A stretch of 46,438 nt of DNA from Reyranella sp. (GTDB lineage: Bacteria > Pseudomonadota > Alphaproteobacteria > Reyranellales > Reyranellaceae), in contig JAUXWB010000006.1 in the NCBI GenBank assembly GCA_030684475.1, positions 1-46,438 of the forward strand. The letters are read 5' to 3'. The position numbers and the translations under genes were made by a program. Position 1 is the stretch's first letter. Every line of letters starts with the position of its first letter. Below, in pieces: positions 8,183 through 15,682 of the stretch. The notes below the pieces were generated by a model. It was not told where the DNA came from, made no database searches, and was given only the letters and a program-made list of their open reading frames with translations.

Positions 8183-9349
8183 ATGAAGTCCGCCAACTTG
8201 CTGATGTCCAACCTCGGAACGACTGTTTTCGAGGTGATGTCAGCCCTCGCCCGGGAGCACCAGTCCGTCAATCTTGGGCAGGGATTCCCCGACGACAAGG
8301 GACCGCAAGAGGTCCGTGCAGCCGCGGCCGAATACCTGATGAACGGTCACAACCAGTACCCGCCAATGATGGGCATCCCGGAGCTGCGCCAGGCGGTGGC
8401 GGAGCACGCGCGGCGTTTCCAGGGGTTGTCGGTCGACTGGCAAACCGAAGTGCTGGTGACATCGGGCGCGACCGAGGCGCTGGGCGACTGCCTGCTGGGG
8501 CTGATCGAGCCCGGCGACGAGGTCGTGCTGATCGAACCGCTCTACGACTCGTATCTTCCGATGGTGCGCCGGGCGGGGGGCATCCCGAAGCTGGTGCGCC
8601 TCGAGCCACCGACGTGGCGGCTGCCGCGCGAAGAACTGGCGGCGGCGTTCAACGACCGGACCAAACTCATCCTGTTCAATACGCCGATGAACCCGTGCTC
8701 CAAGGTCTTCGACCACGACGAGCTGGATTTCATCGCTGCTCTTTGCCTCAAGCATGATGCCTACGCCGTCTGCGACGAAGTCTATGAACACATCATCTTC
8801 GACGACCGGCGCCATGTGTCGATCATGACCTTGCCGGACATGCGCACGCGGACCGTCCGGATCGGCTCGGCGGGCAAGAGCTTCAGCCTGACGGGCTGGA
8901 AAGTGGGCTATATCACCGCCGCGCCGGAACTCATGAAGACGATCGCGAAGACCCATCAGTTCATGACGTTCACCACGCCTCCCAACCTGCAATGGGGCGC
9001 GGCTACGGGACTTCGCCTTGCGGACAACTACTATTCGACCCTGGCGGGCGACATGCAGCGCAAGCGCGATCGTCTCGCGAACGCCCTGACCGACATCGGC
9101 TTCGACGTCCTGCCGGCCCACGGTACCTATTTCGTGACGACCGACTTCCGGCCGCTCGGCTTCAACGGCACGGATGACGATTTCTGCCGTCACATTACGG
9201 TCGAGGCGGGGGTAACGGCGGTACCTGTCAGCGCCTTCTACGACGAGCCCGCGCGGGCGCCCCGGCACTTCGCCAGGTTCTGCTTCTGCAAGCACGACGA
9301 GACCCTGGACAACGCGGTCGATCGGCTGGGGCGGCATTTCCGGCGATAA
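8183..9349 (+). CDS. PLP-dependent aminotransferase, class I/II
   Basis: This 388-residue fold-type I aminotransferase belongs to the methionine/kynurenine/aspartate-type group. Lys232 in SAGKSFSLTGWKVGY is the lysine that binds pyridoxal phosphate. Other family blocks are VNLGQGFPDD (substrate side, near 29-38), NQYPPMMGIPELR, VTSGATEAL (PLP phosphate, 92-100), NTPMNPCSK (Asn170) and YAVCDEVYEHI (Asp198). RHFARFCFCKHDETL carries the arginine expected to bind the alpha-carboxylate. The enzyme is cytosolic. The amino donor cannot be set from sequence; methionine/glutamine transaminase or an aromatic enzyme is plausible. It is divergent from glnB-glnA, and the shared spacer suggests a nitrogen-linked role. 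Confidence 0.9.
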   Translation: MKSANLLMSNLGTTVFEVMSALAREHQSVNLGQGFPDDKGPQEVRAAAAEYLMNGHNQYPPMMGIPELRQAVAEHARRFQGLSVDWQTEVLVTSGATEALGDCLLGLIEPGDEVVLIEPLYDSYLPMVRRAGGIPKLVRLEPPTWRLPREELAAAFNDRTKLILFNTPMNPCSKVFDHDELDFIAALCLKHDAYAVCDEVYEHIIFDDRRHVSIMTLPDMRTRTVRIGSAGKSFSLTGWKVGYITAAPELMKTIAKTHQFMTFTTPPNLQWGAATGLRLADNYYSTLAGDMQRKRDRLANALTDIGFDVLPAHGTYFVTTDFRPLGFNGTDDDFCRHITVEAGVTAVPVSAFYDEPARAPRHFARFCFCKHDETLDNAVDRLGRHFRR

Positions 9350-9378
9350 GCACCGGATTCCAGCCGTCTGGCGACTTT

Positions 9379-9388
9379 CGTTACAATT
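9379..9388 (+). repeat. Shared upstream element CGTTACAATT, copy A
   Basis: The sequence TCGTTACAATT (from 9378) recurs exactly at 10805-10815, in front of the third TetR-like paralogue. It contains TACAAT, one base from a -10 hexamer. It may be a shared operator or promoter left by the gene duplication. It lies 52 bp before the leader ORF. Confidence 0.35.
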
Positions 9389-9439
9389 CCCCCCTGCCGG
9401 GTGGGTTTCATGAGGCGTATACTGTTTCCACGGAGAGTG

Positions 9440-9508
9440 ATGACTTCGAGCGTTATTCGTAAAGCGGCCAACAAATGGGCGGTCATGTCGAACCTGCTGT
9501 CGGCGTGA
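9440..9508 (+). CDS. Possible 22-residue leader peptide before TetR-like copy 1
   Basis: A short frame starts at ATG 9440, placed directly after a good ribosome-binding site (CGGAGAG). It reads MTSSVIRKAANKWAVMSNLLSA and stops at TGA 9506-9508. It overlaps the start of the TetR-like gene: ATG 9475 lies inside it, and a GTG at 9505 shares bases with its stop (GTGA), a common arrangement for coupled translation. TetR copy 1 itself lacks a clear ribosome-binding site. Either this is a real leader peptide that couples translation, or it marks an N-terminal frame change in the regulator gene. No relatives are known to me. Confidence 0.35.
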   Translation: MTSSVIRKAANKWAVMSNLLSA

Positions 9509-10152
9509 GACCGGGCGAGTCTGCTTTGTCGCCTCGAAACTCCGCCAAGCCTTCTCGGATCGATGGTCGCCGTCTGCGCAGCGAGCGGACCAAGCAGTTG
9601 ATCATGGAAGCGTTCCTGGCCCTGCTGCGGGAAAGTTCGACCATGCCTACTGCGGCGCAGATCGCCGGGCGAGCGGGCTATTCGGTTCGCTCCATATTCG
9701 AGCGGTTTCCGGATCTCAATGCGTTGCGGGTAGCCACAGTGGACTATCAGCTCGCCCAAGCAGCCGCCCTGGCGCCACCGCGCCACGTCGACGGCGACCG
9801 ACAGACCCGGATCAGGTCGCAGGTCGAGACCAGGGCAGGTACTTGCGAGCGCGGCATTGCGCTGTGGCGCGTCTTTCTTTTCCTGGTTGACGAGTCGGCG
9901 GAACTCAAGCTCCGACTTAACGTCGCGCGGCAACGAACAATCGATCGCTTCGAAGTCATGTATCGGCCTGAGCTTTCCACGCTTGGGGACGTGGAGCGCA
10001 AATATCTTCTGATCGCGCTGGAAGCGCTCACCGACATCGAAAGTTGGGCGCGGATGCGCGAAATGCACGGCATGTCATTCGAAGAAAGCTGCGCTGTCTG
10101 GATCCGCGCCATCGACCGCTTGCTTCCGGCGACTCCGTCGAGCCAGACGTAG
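9475..10152 (+). CDS. TetR-like transcriptional regulator, tandem copy 1
   Basis: This 225-residue protein has a TetR-type N-terminal helix-turn-helix, from RTKQLIMEAFLALL (about 40-53) through TAAQIAGRAGYSVRSIFERFPDLNAL (about 59-84). The C-terminal half is a helical ligand/dimer domain found only in this local group: RFEVMYRPELSTL, then EALTDIESWARMRE and IRAIDRLLPAT. It is clearly paralogous to the next two genes. The frame is closed upstream by TAA 9460-9462, so the start is ATG 9475 or GTG 9505; neither has a strong ribosome-binding site, but a well-initiated leader ORF overlaps both. The target gene and ligand are unknown. Confidence 0.72.
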   Translation: MGGHVEPAVGVRPGESALSPRNSAKPSRIDGRRLRSERTKQLIMEAFLALLRESSTMPTAAQIAGRAGYSVRSIFERFPDLNALRVATVDYQLAQAAALAPPRHVDGDRQTRIRSQVETRAGTCERGIALWRVFLFLVDESAELKLRLNVARQRTIDRFEVMYRPELSTLGDVERKYLLIALEALTDIESWARMREMHGMSFEESCAVWIRAIDRLLPATPSSQT

Positions 10153-10163
10153 CCGAGGCTACC

Positions 10164-10782
10164 TTGGTCAAAGCTTCAGCGTCCAGGCCCGCACGAGTTG
10201 ACGGTCGCCGCATACGCAGCGAGCGGACAAGGCAGTTGATCATTGAATCCTACCTTGCTCTGGCAGGAGAGGAATCGCCGGCGCTGCCGACCGCGGCCAA
10301 AGTCGCCGAGCGGGCAGGCTATTCCGTGCGGTCGGTCTTCGAACGCTTTCCCGATCTTCATCGCCTTCAGGTCGCCGCAGCCGACTATGCCATTGCTCAG
10401 GTGGTGGCAATGGCTGCTCCCCGCGACGCTGGCGGCGATCGAATGACACGCATCCGGTCCCACGTCGGCGTGCGGATGCGCGCCTCGGAACGGTGGCTGC
10501 CGCTGTGGCGGGCGCTCATCGCGAACCAAGGCAGCTCGGAGGAACTCCAAGCTCGCGTTCGTGCGATGCGAAAGCGCGTTATTTCCCTCATGGAGCATAT
10601 GTATGCTCCCGAGCTGTCGACGCTTTCGGACGTGGCGCGACGGCATACCTTGGTCGCCCTTTGAAGCGATTGTGGATGTCGAGAGCTGGGCCCGCATGCG
10701 GGAGCAGTTTGGCCTGTCTGTCGACGAGGCATGTGCAGTCCGGGTGCAAGCAGTGGATCGCCTGCTTCCGCCGACGCCCTGA
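10164..10782 (+). pseudogene. TetR-like regulator, tandem copy 2, with +1 frame change at CTT-TGA
   Basis: The frame starts at TTG 10164 (GAGG 5 bases upstream, 12 bases after the stop of copy 1). It encodes DGRRIRSERTRQLIIESYLAL and GYSVRSVFERFPDLHRLQ, as in the sister copies, and runs to TGA 10662-10664 after RRHTLVAL. Skipping one T at 10662 restores the frame exactly where the paralogues continue: ALEAIVDVESWARMREQFGLS, ending VQAVDRLLPPTP at TGA 10780-10782. The slip point is CTT TGA, the hexamer of the RF2 (prfB) programmed +1 frameshift, but there is no Shine-Dalgarno-like stimulator just upstream. A simple 1-base insertion, recoding, or a sequencing error in TTT are all possible. Read through, it would be about 205 residues. 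Confidence 0.65.
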
Positions 10783-10804
10783 ACGTCACGGTTCCACGCT
10801 GCAA

Positions 10805-10815
10805 TCGTTACAATT
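10805..10815 (+). repeat. Shared upstream element TCGTTACAATT, copy B
   Basis: This is an exact 11-base match to 9378-9388, located about 120 bp before TetR-like copy 3. Copies 1 and 3 have it upstream; copy 2, which follows copy 1 directly, does not. It could be a promoter -10 region (TACAAT) or a regulator-binding half-site. Confidence 0.35.
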
Positions 10816-10935
10816 TGCGGTCATATTGAACGCAACAAGGGACGTACCATCCAAATTTGCATCATGGCACCGCCCCGCTTCCGGCAGGGCCAGCATGATT
10901 GATCGAGCCGGCCAGTCGTTGATTTGATCCTCGAA

Positions 10936-11571
10936 ATGAAGGCACTCTTGAAAGAGTCATCGTCTCCCAAGCGCGCCAGGACCGACGGCCGACGGCTACG
11001 CAGTGCGCGCACCAGGCAGCTGGTGATCGAGGCGTATCTGGCGCTCTTGCGCGAGAATCCGACTATCCCGACAGCTGCCCAAATCGCCGACCGTGCCGGC
11101 TATTCCGTTCGCTCCGTCTTCGAACGATTTCCCGACCTTCACGCCCTGCGTGTCGCGGCAACGGACTATGCGTTTGGCCAGGCCAACGATCAAACTTGGG
11201 CAACAGGGCCCGACGGCGATCGGCAGGCTAGACTGAGGATCCATGTCGAGAGACGAGCGAGGGTCTGCGAACAATGGCTGCCTCTGTGGCGGGCTCTCAA
11301 TATCAACAAGGGCGAGTCGAAGGATCTTCAGGACAGAATCGACTTGATACGCAAGGCCATCATTGTGAGAATCGAAGTGATGTACGGCCCCGAACTTTCG
11401 ACGCTCTCGGACAAGCTGCGCCGGCAAACCGTTCTGGCGATCGAAGCATTGGTCGATTTCGAGAGCTGGGCGCGCATGCGCGACTTCTTCGGACTGTCGT
11501 TCGAAGAAGGGTGTGCAGCCTGGATCCGGGCCATCGATAGCCTCTTGCCGCCCACTCAGGCGGATTCTTGA
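10936..11571 (+). CDS. TetR-like transcriptional regulator, tandem copy 3
   Basis: This 211-residue protein is the third member of the local tandem family. The DNA-binding region is ARTRQLVIEAYLALL, then TAAQIADRAGYSVRSVFERFPDLHALRVAATDY. The C-terminal half has the shared MYGPELSTLSDKLRRQTVLAI, EALVDFESWARMRDFFGLS and WIRAIDSLLPPT blocks. ATG 10936 is chosen; TTG 10924 is also in frame, and neither has a clear ribosome-binding site. It is followed at once by a GC-rich hairpin (11571-11591) and the tRNA-His gene. No structural gene lies beside it, so the regulon cannot be inferred. Its reading frame is intact, unlike copy 2. Confidence 0.72.
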   Translation: MKALLKESSSPKRARTDGRRLRSARTRQLVIEAYLALLRENPTIPTAAQIADRAGYSVRSVFERFPDLHALRVAATDYAFGQANDQTWATGPDGDRQARLRIHVERRARVCEQWLPLWRALNINKGESKDLQDRIDLIRKAIIVRIEVMYGPELSTLSDKLRRQTVLAIEALVDFESWARMRDFFGLSFEEGCAAWIRAIDSLLPPTQADS

Positions 11572-11591
11572 CGCTCCGGCCGCCGGAGCGT
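11571..11591 (+). terminator. GC-rich hairpin after TetR-like copy 3
   Basis: ACGCTCCGG / CCGGAGCGT forms a 9-bp perfect stem with a 3-base loop, beginning at the last base of the stop codon. No T-run follows, so it is a weak terminator candidate or an mRNA 3'-end stabiliser. Confidence 0.45.
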
Positions 11592-11625
11592 AGGAAGGCG
11601 CGCTTCGTTGGGGGCGATCCACGAT

Positions 11626-11703
11626 GGCGGCCGTAGCTCAGTTGGTTAGAGCGCCAGATTGTGATTCTGGATGTCGCCGGTTCAATTCCGGTCGGCCGCC
11701 CCA
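11626..11703 (+). tRNA. tRNA-His (GTG anticodon)
   Basis: The cloverleaf is complete. The acceptor stem GCGGCCG pairs with CGGCCGC; the extra 5' G at 11626 (G-1, opposite C73), which marks bacterial tRNA-His, is encoded; the D arm is GCTC...GAGC; the anticodon stem-loop is CCAGA-TTGTGAT-TCTGG with GTG at 11661-11663; the T arm is CCGGTTCAATTCCGG. CCA is encoded (11701-11703). The NAD(P)H-hydrate repair gene begins 14 bp downstream. Confidence 0.96.
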
Positions 11704-11717
11704 ATCGCTCATGCTTC

Positions 11718-13250
11718 ATGGCCACTAAGGCGCCGTCGCGGGATCTGACTCCCTCCGACAATCTGGTCCTCCTGAGTTGTGCGGAGATGGCGATGGCCGA
11801 CGCCGCCACCATCGCCGGTGGCGTGTCCGGAGCCAATCTCATGGAGGCGGCCGGGCGGGCAGTGGCGGACGCGGTACTCGAGCGCCATCTGCCGCGGCCG
11901 GTCGTCGTCCTGTGTGGCCCGGGAAACAATGGCGGCGACGGCTTCGTGGCAGCGCGTCACCTCCATGCTGCCGGCTGGCCGGTTCGGGTGGCTCTGCTCG
12001 GTGATCGGGTCGCTCTGCACGGCGATGCCGCCTGGGCATCGCAGGCATGGAAGGGATCCGTGGAGGCTCCGAGCCTCGACCTGCTCGACGGCCATCCACT
12101 TGTGGTCGATGCCCTGTTCGGTGCCGGTCTCGGCCGCGCAATCGACGGCATCGCCGGCGACCTGATCGACCGGATGAACACCGAGGCCCTGCACGTGGTG
12201 TCGGTCGACGTGCCGAGTGGCCTGCATGGCGACAGCGGCGAAGTGATGGGCCGAGCGCCGACGGCAGAATGTACGGTTACTTTTTTCCGTGCCAAACTCG
12301 GGCATTACTCGGTTGAAGGGCTTCGGCACTGCGGTGTCCTCAGGGTGGCCGACATCGGGATAGACCGTTCGGTGCTGAAGGCGATTGGGCCACAACTTTG
12401 GTTGAATGCTCCGGGACTGTGGCAGGCGCATCTGCGTCGCGACGATCCCGGAACGCACAAGTATGCTCGCGGCCACTTGACCGTCCTGGGTGGAGCAATT
12501 GCCACCGGTGCGGCGAGGCTTGCTGCCCTGGCTGGACGTCGGGCTGGGGCAGGGCTTGTGACCATCGCCAGCCCGCGAGCGTCGATGGCGGTTTACCAGA
12601 CGGCCGAGCCCGGCAACCTCATTGCCGAAGTCGAAGACGGCCAGGCCTTCGCGCGCCTGCTGGTCGATGAGAGACGGAACGCGATCCTCGCCGGGCCGGG
12701 CTCTGCTGTCGACGAACGAACTCGTGATTCGGTCTTGGCTGGACTGGCCACGGGTCGCCCGGCAGTGCTCGACGCCGACGCCATAACAGCCTTCGCCGAG
12801 AATCCTGCGGACCTGTTCAAGGCCTTCAGAGGCCCGGTCCTGCTGACACCGCATGAAGGCGAATTTCGCCGTCTGTTTCCCGATCTTTCAGCAGTTCCCG
12901 GCAAGGTTGAACGGACTCGGCGCGCAGCCCGGCAGAGCGGCGCAACCGTCCTGCTGAAGGGGCCGGATACGGTCGTCGCGGCTCCCGACGGCCGTGCGGT
13001 CATCAACGTTCACGCGCCGGCGACGCTGGCAACCGCAGGTTCGGGTGATGTCCTCGCAGGCATCGCGGGCGGGCTGATTGCCCAGGGCCTGTCGCCGCTG
13101 GCGGCAGGTGCGGCGGCGGCATGGCTCCATGGTGACTGCGCCTTTCGCTTCAAGCGACCGGGTCTGATTGCCGAGGATCTGATTGCCCGAATTCCGGAAG
13201 CGCTTGCTGCGGTGATTCCTGGCGATCCGGGTGGGGCTCAAGGCCGCTGA
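11718..13250 (+). CDS. nnr: Bifunctional NAD(P)H-hydrate epimerase / ADP-dependent NAD(P)H-hydrate dehydratase
   Basis: This 510-residue fusion repairs NADH and NADPH damaged by hydration. The N-terminal YjeF_N domain interconverts the R and S hydrates and carries VVLCGPGNNGGDGFVAARHL (64-82). The C-terminal carbohydrate-kinase-like domain dehydrates the S form using ADP, and carries LTPHEGEFRRLFPD and ATAGSGDVLAGIAGG, where Asp444 of GSGD is the expected catalytic base. ATG 11718 is the first start outside the tRNA; the open frame extends back into the tRNA-His gene, which cannot be coding. No clear ribosome-binding site precedes it. In many alphaproteobacteria this gene lies beside glnB-glnA; here about 3.7 kb separates them. 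Confidence 0.94.
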   Translation: MATKAPSRDLTPSDNLVLLSCAEMAMADAATIAGGVSGANLMEAAGRAVADAVLERHLPRPVVVLCGPGNNGGDGFVAARHLHAAGWPVRVALLGDRVALHGDAAWASQAWKGSVEAPSLDLLDGHPLVVDALFGAGLGRAIDGIAGDLIDRMNTEALHVVSVDVPSGLHGDSGEVMGRAPTAECTVTFFRAKLGHYSVEGLRHCGVLRVADIGIDRSVLKAIGPQLWLNAPGLWQAHLRRDDPGTHKYARGHLTVLGGAIATGAARLAALAGRRAGAGLVTIASPRASMAVYQTAEPGNLIAEVEDGQAFARLLVDERRNAILAGPGSAVDERTRDSVLAGLATGRPAVLDADAITAFAENPADLFKAFRGPVLLTPHEGEFRRLFPDLSAVPGKVERTRRAARQSGATVLLKGPDTVVAAPDGRAVINVHAPATLATAGSGDVLAGIAGGLIAQGLSPLAAGAAAAWLHGDCAFRFKRPGLIAEDLIARIPEALAAVIPGDPGGAQGR

Positions 13251-13267
13251 ATTGACCGCTTGCCGGG

Positions 13268-13287
13268 CGCGGGCTAAGAGGCCCGCG
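13268..13287 (+). terminator. Hairpin after nnr
   Basis: CGCGGGC / GCCCGCG is a 7-bp stem with a 6-base loop, 18 bp past the nnr stop and 55 bp before tRNA-Leu. It lacks a T-run, so its terminator activity is uncertain. Confidence 0.45.
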
Positions 13288-13342
13288 ATTCGCCCTCGAG
13301 GCACGCCCCGATGGCCCTCGATGGCAATGGGGCAAATGTCGG

Positions 13343-13427
13343 GCGGGCGTGGTGGAATTGGTAGACACGCGAGATTTAGGTTCTCGTGCCGCAAGGCGTG
13401 GGGGTTCAAGTCCCTCCGCCCGCACCA
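13343..13427 (+). tRNA. tRNA-Leu (TAG anticodon)
   Basis: The acceptor stem GCGGGCG pairs with CGCCCGC, A73 and CCA are encoded, and the anticodon stem-loop is CGAGA-TTTAGGT-TCTCG with TAG at 13377-13379. The long variable arm (TGCCGCAAGGCG) is that of a class II tRNA such as tRNA-Leu. The T arm is GGGGGTTCAAGTCCCTC. The tig start lies 21 bp downstream. Confidence 0.96.
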
Positions 13428-13448
13428 GACGGAAGTGGAAGTGAGAAA

Positions 13449-14804
13449 ATGCAAGTGACGGAACTTTCGGCCGAAGGGCTGAAGCGGCAATTCAAGATCA
13501 TCGTCCCCGCGGGCGACCTTTCGGCCAAGGTCGACGAGCGCTTGGCCGAACTGGCCCAGACGGCGACTCTCCCAGGCTTCCGGCCGGGCAAGGTGCCGGT
13601 CGGCCTGCTGAAGAAACAGTATGGTCAAGCCCTGTATGGCGAAGCTCTTGAACAGGCTGTCAATTCGAGCACCGCCAAGGCCATCGAGGATCGCGGCCTG
13701 AAGCCCGCGCTGCAGCCGCGTGTGGATCTGAAGCAGCTCGAGGAAGGCAAGGACGTCGAGTTCGAGGTCGCGATCGAGGTGCTGCCGGAAATCGGCAAGC
13801 TTGATTTTTCTAGCGTCGAACTCGAGCGCCTGAAGGCCAGTGTCCCGGACAAGGACGTCGACGAGGCCATCGAGCGCATCGCCAAGGCGAACCGTGACCA
13901 GAAGCCGGTCGAACCGCCGCGTCCGGCACAGAAGGGCGATTCGATCAAGCTCGACTTTGTGGGCTCGGTCGACGGCAAGGAATTCCCAGGCGGCGCGGCT
14001 ACCGACTACTCTCTCGAACTCGGCTCCGGCTCGTTCATTCCGGGCTTCGAGGATCAGCTCACCGGCGCCGAGGTCGGCAAGGTGATCGACGTCAAGGTGA
14101 CGTTCCCGGCCGACTACGGTGCGGCTGAACTGGCCGGCAAGGACGCGATCTTCAAGTGCACGATCAAGGAACTCCACGAGTTCGTCGACAAGCCGGTTGA
14201 CGACGAGCTGGCGAAGAAGAACAACTTCGAGAATCTCGAGGCGATGCGCAAGGCGGTGGCTGACCGGATCGGTCAGGACTACAGCCAGATCTCGCGTTCG
14301 ATGATCAAGCGCAGTCTGCTCGACAAGCTTGCCGACCAGCACAAGTTCGCGGTTCCCGAGGGCCTGATCGAGGGCGAGTTCAATGCCATCTGGCAGCGCA
14401 TCGAGGAAGCCAAGAAGAACGGCCAGAAACTCGAGGACGACGAAGAGAAGATGCGCAAGGAGTATCGCGAGATCGCCGAGCGCCGTGTTCGCCTTGGTCT
14501 GTTGCTGGCCGATGTCGGGCGATCCAACAGCATCGATGTCACACCCGAGGAACTGAACCAGGCCGTGATGCGCGAAGCCATGCGCTATCCCGGCCAAGAG
14601 CGACAGGTCCTCGAGTTCTATGGCAAGAACGCTGAACTGAAGGATCAGCTTCGTGCGCCGATCTTCGAGGAAAAGACGGTCGACTTCATCCTGGAGTTGG
14701 CGAAGGTCTCGGAGAAGTCGGTTACCCCCGAGGAACTGCTCAAGGCAGCCCGCGAGGCGGAAGAAGACAAACCCGCCGATACGGCGCCGTCCGCGGCGCC
14801 TTAG
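13449..14804 (+). CDS. tig: Trigger factor, ribosome-associated chaperone and prolyl isomerase
   Basis: This 451-residue protein has the three trigger-factor domains. The N-terminal ribosome-docking domain carries the GFRPGKVP signature (43-50). A central FKBP-type PPIase domain follows (about 155-240, KGDSIKLDFVGSVDGKEFPGG through GSFIPGFEDQLTGAEVG). The long helical C-terminal substrate cradle ends in an acidic/alanine tail. It binds nascent chains at the ribosomal exit tunnel through L23. ATG 13449 is 21 bp after tRNA-Leu with GGAAGTGAG upstream; the open frame runs back into the tRNA but is not coding there. It heads the conserved tig-clpP-clpX-lon-hupB order. Confidence 0.97.
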   Translation: MQVTELSAEGLKRQFKIIVPAGDLSAKVDERLAELAQTATLPGFRPGKVPVGLLKKQYGQALYGEALEQAVNSSTAKAIEDRGLKPALQPRVDLKQLEEGKDVEFEVAIEVLPEIGKLDFSSVELERLKASVPDKDVDEAIERIAKANRDQKPVEPPRPAQKGDSIKLDFVGSVDGKEFPGGAATDYSLELGSGSFIPGFEDQLTGAEVGKVIDVKVTFPADYGAAELAGKDAIFKCTIKELHEFVDKPVDDELAKKNNFENLEAMRKAVADRIGQDYSQISRSMIKRSLLDKLADQHKFAVPEGLIEGEFNAIWQRIEEAKKNGQKLEDDEEKMRKEYREIAERRVRLGLLLADVGRSNSIDVTPEELNQAVMREAMRYPGQERQVLEFYGKNAELKDQLRAPIFEEKTVDFILELAKVSEKSVTPEELLKAAREAEEDKPADTAPSAAP

Positions 14805-14891
14805 GCGGCGAATTGATCCAGAGGCGGCGGCCTTGAACAGGGCCACCGGCGCTGCCATTTTCAAAGCGACAGTCACCAAGGGGGCCACGCG

Positions 14892-15539
14892 ATGATTCGC
14901 GACCGCGATCCGCTGGAAGTCTACAATAACTACTACGTACCGATGGTCGTCGAGCAATCAGCGCGCGGCGAGCGTGGCTACGACATCTGGTCGAGACTGC
15001 TCAAGGAACGCATAATCTTCCTGAATGGACCGATCGAGGACAACGTCGCCGGGCTGGTTTGCGCGCAATTGCTCTATCTCGAATCCGAGAATCCGGCGAA
15101 GGACATCTCCTTCTACATCAATTCTCCGGGTGGCGTGGTCACGTCGGGCATGGCGATCTACGACACCATGCAGTATGTGCGGCCGCTCATATCGACCTTG
15201 GTCTTCGGTCAAGCGGCATCTGCCGGTTCGCTGCTGTTGATGGCGGGGGCAAAGGGCAAGCGTTTCTCTCTTCCCAATGCCCGGATCATGATCCATCAAC
15301 CCTCGGGTGGCGCTCAGGGCCAGGCGACCGATATCGAAATCCATGCCCGGGAAATTCTGGCGACTCGGGCCCGTCTGAACCAGATGTATGTCGATCATAC
15401 TGGCAGGACGATCGAGGAGATCGAGCAGGCCATGGAGCGCGATAAATTCTTCACGCCAAAGGAAGCCAAGGAGTTCGGCCTGATCGACGACGTGCTCGAA
15501 AAACGGCCGACTCCGACCACTCTGGCGGCTGCCTCCTAG
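14892..15539 (+). CDS. clpP: ATP-dependent Clp protease proteolytic subunit
   Basis: This 215-residue serine protease subunit assembles into a barrel of two heptamers that degrades proteins delivered by ClpX or ClpA. The catalytic triad is Ser110 ([11 protein letters not shown]), His135 ([11 protein letters not shown]) and Asp184 (MERDKFF). The segment [21 protein letters not shown] is a family hallmark. The N-terminus [37 protein letters not shown] includes a short propeptide-like region. ATG 14892 follows AAGGGGG at a good distance. It lies between tig and clpX, as in most proteobacteria, with a 143 bp spacer before clpX that includes a hairpin. Confidence 0.97.
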   Translation: MIRDRDPLEVYNNYYVPMVVEQSARGERGYDIWSRLLKERIIFLNGPIEDNVAGLVCAQLLYLESENPAKDISFYINSPGGVVTSGMAIYDTMQYVRPLISTLVFGQAASAGSLLLMAGAKGKRFSLPNARIMIHQPSGGAQGQATDIEIHAREILATRARLNQMYVDHTGRTIEEIEQAMERDKFFTPKEAKEFGLIDDVLEKRPTPTTLAAAS

Positions 15540-15637
15540 GCAGCAACCGCGACCAATTGTTTCTCATTTGGCTGTCGACACACCATATTTTGATGTTGTG
15601 GGCATCATAGGGTCGCGTTTAACATAGTCTTGCGTGC

Positions 15638-15658
15638 GGGCCCGCAGTCAGCGGGCCC
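15638..15658 (+). other. Stem-loop in the clpP-clpX spacer
   Basis: GGGCCCGC / GCGGGCCC forms an 8-bp perfect stem with a 5-base loop, 25 bp upstream of the clpX ATG. It is followed by CC and no T-run, so it is more likely an mRNA processing or attenuation structure than a full terminator. Confidence 0.5.
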
Positions 15659-15682
15659 CCCAAGCGGAGGTGCGTTAACGAC

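Noticed and set aside
11661..11717. Upstream extension of nnr from an in-frame codon inside tRNA-His
   Set aside because: That segment is the tRNA anticodon and T arms; the ATG at 11718 is the first reasonable start.
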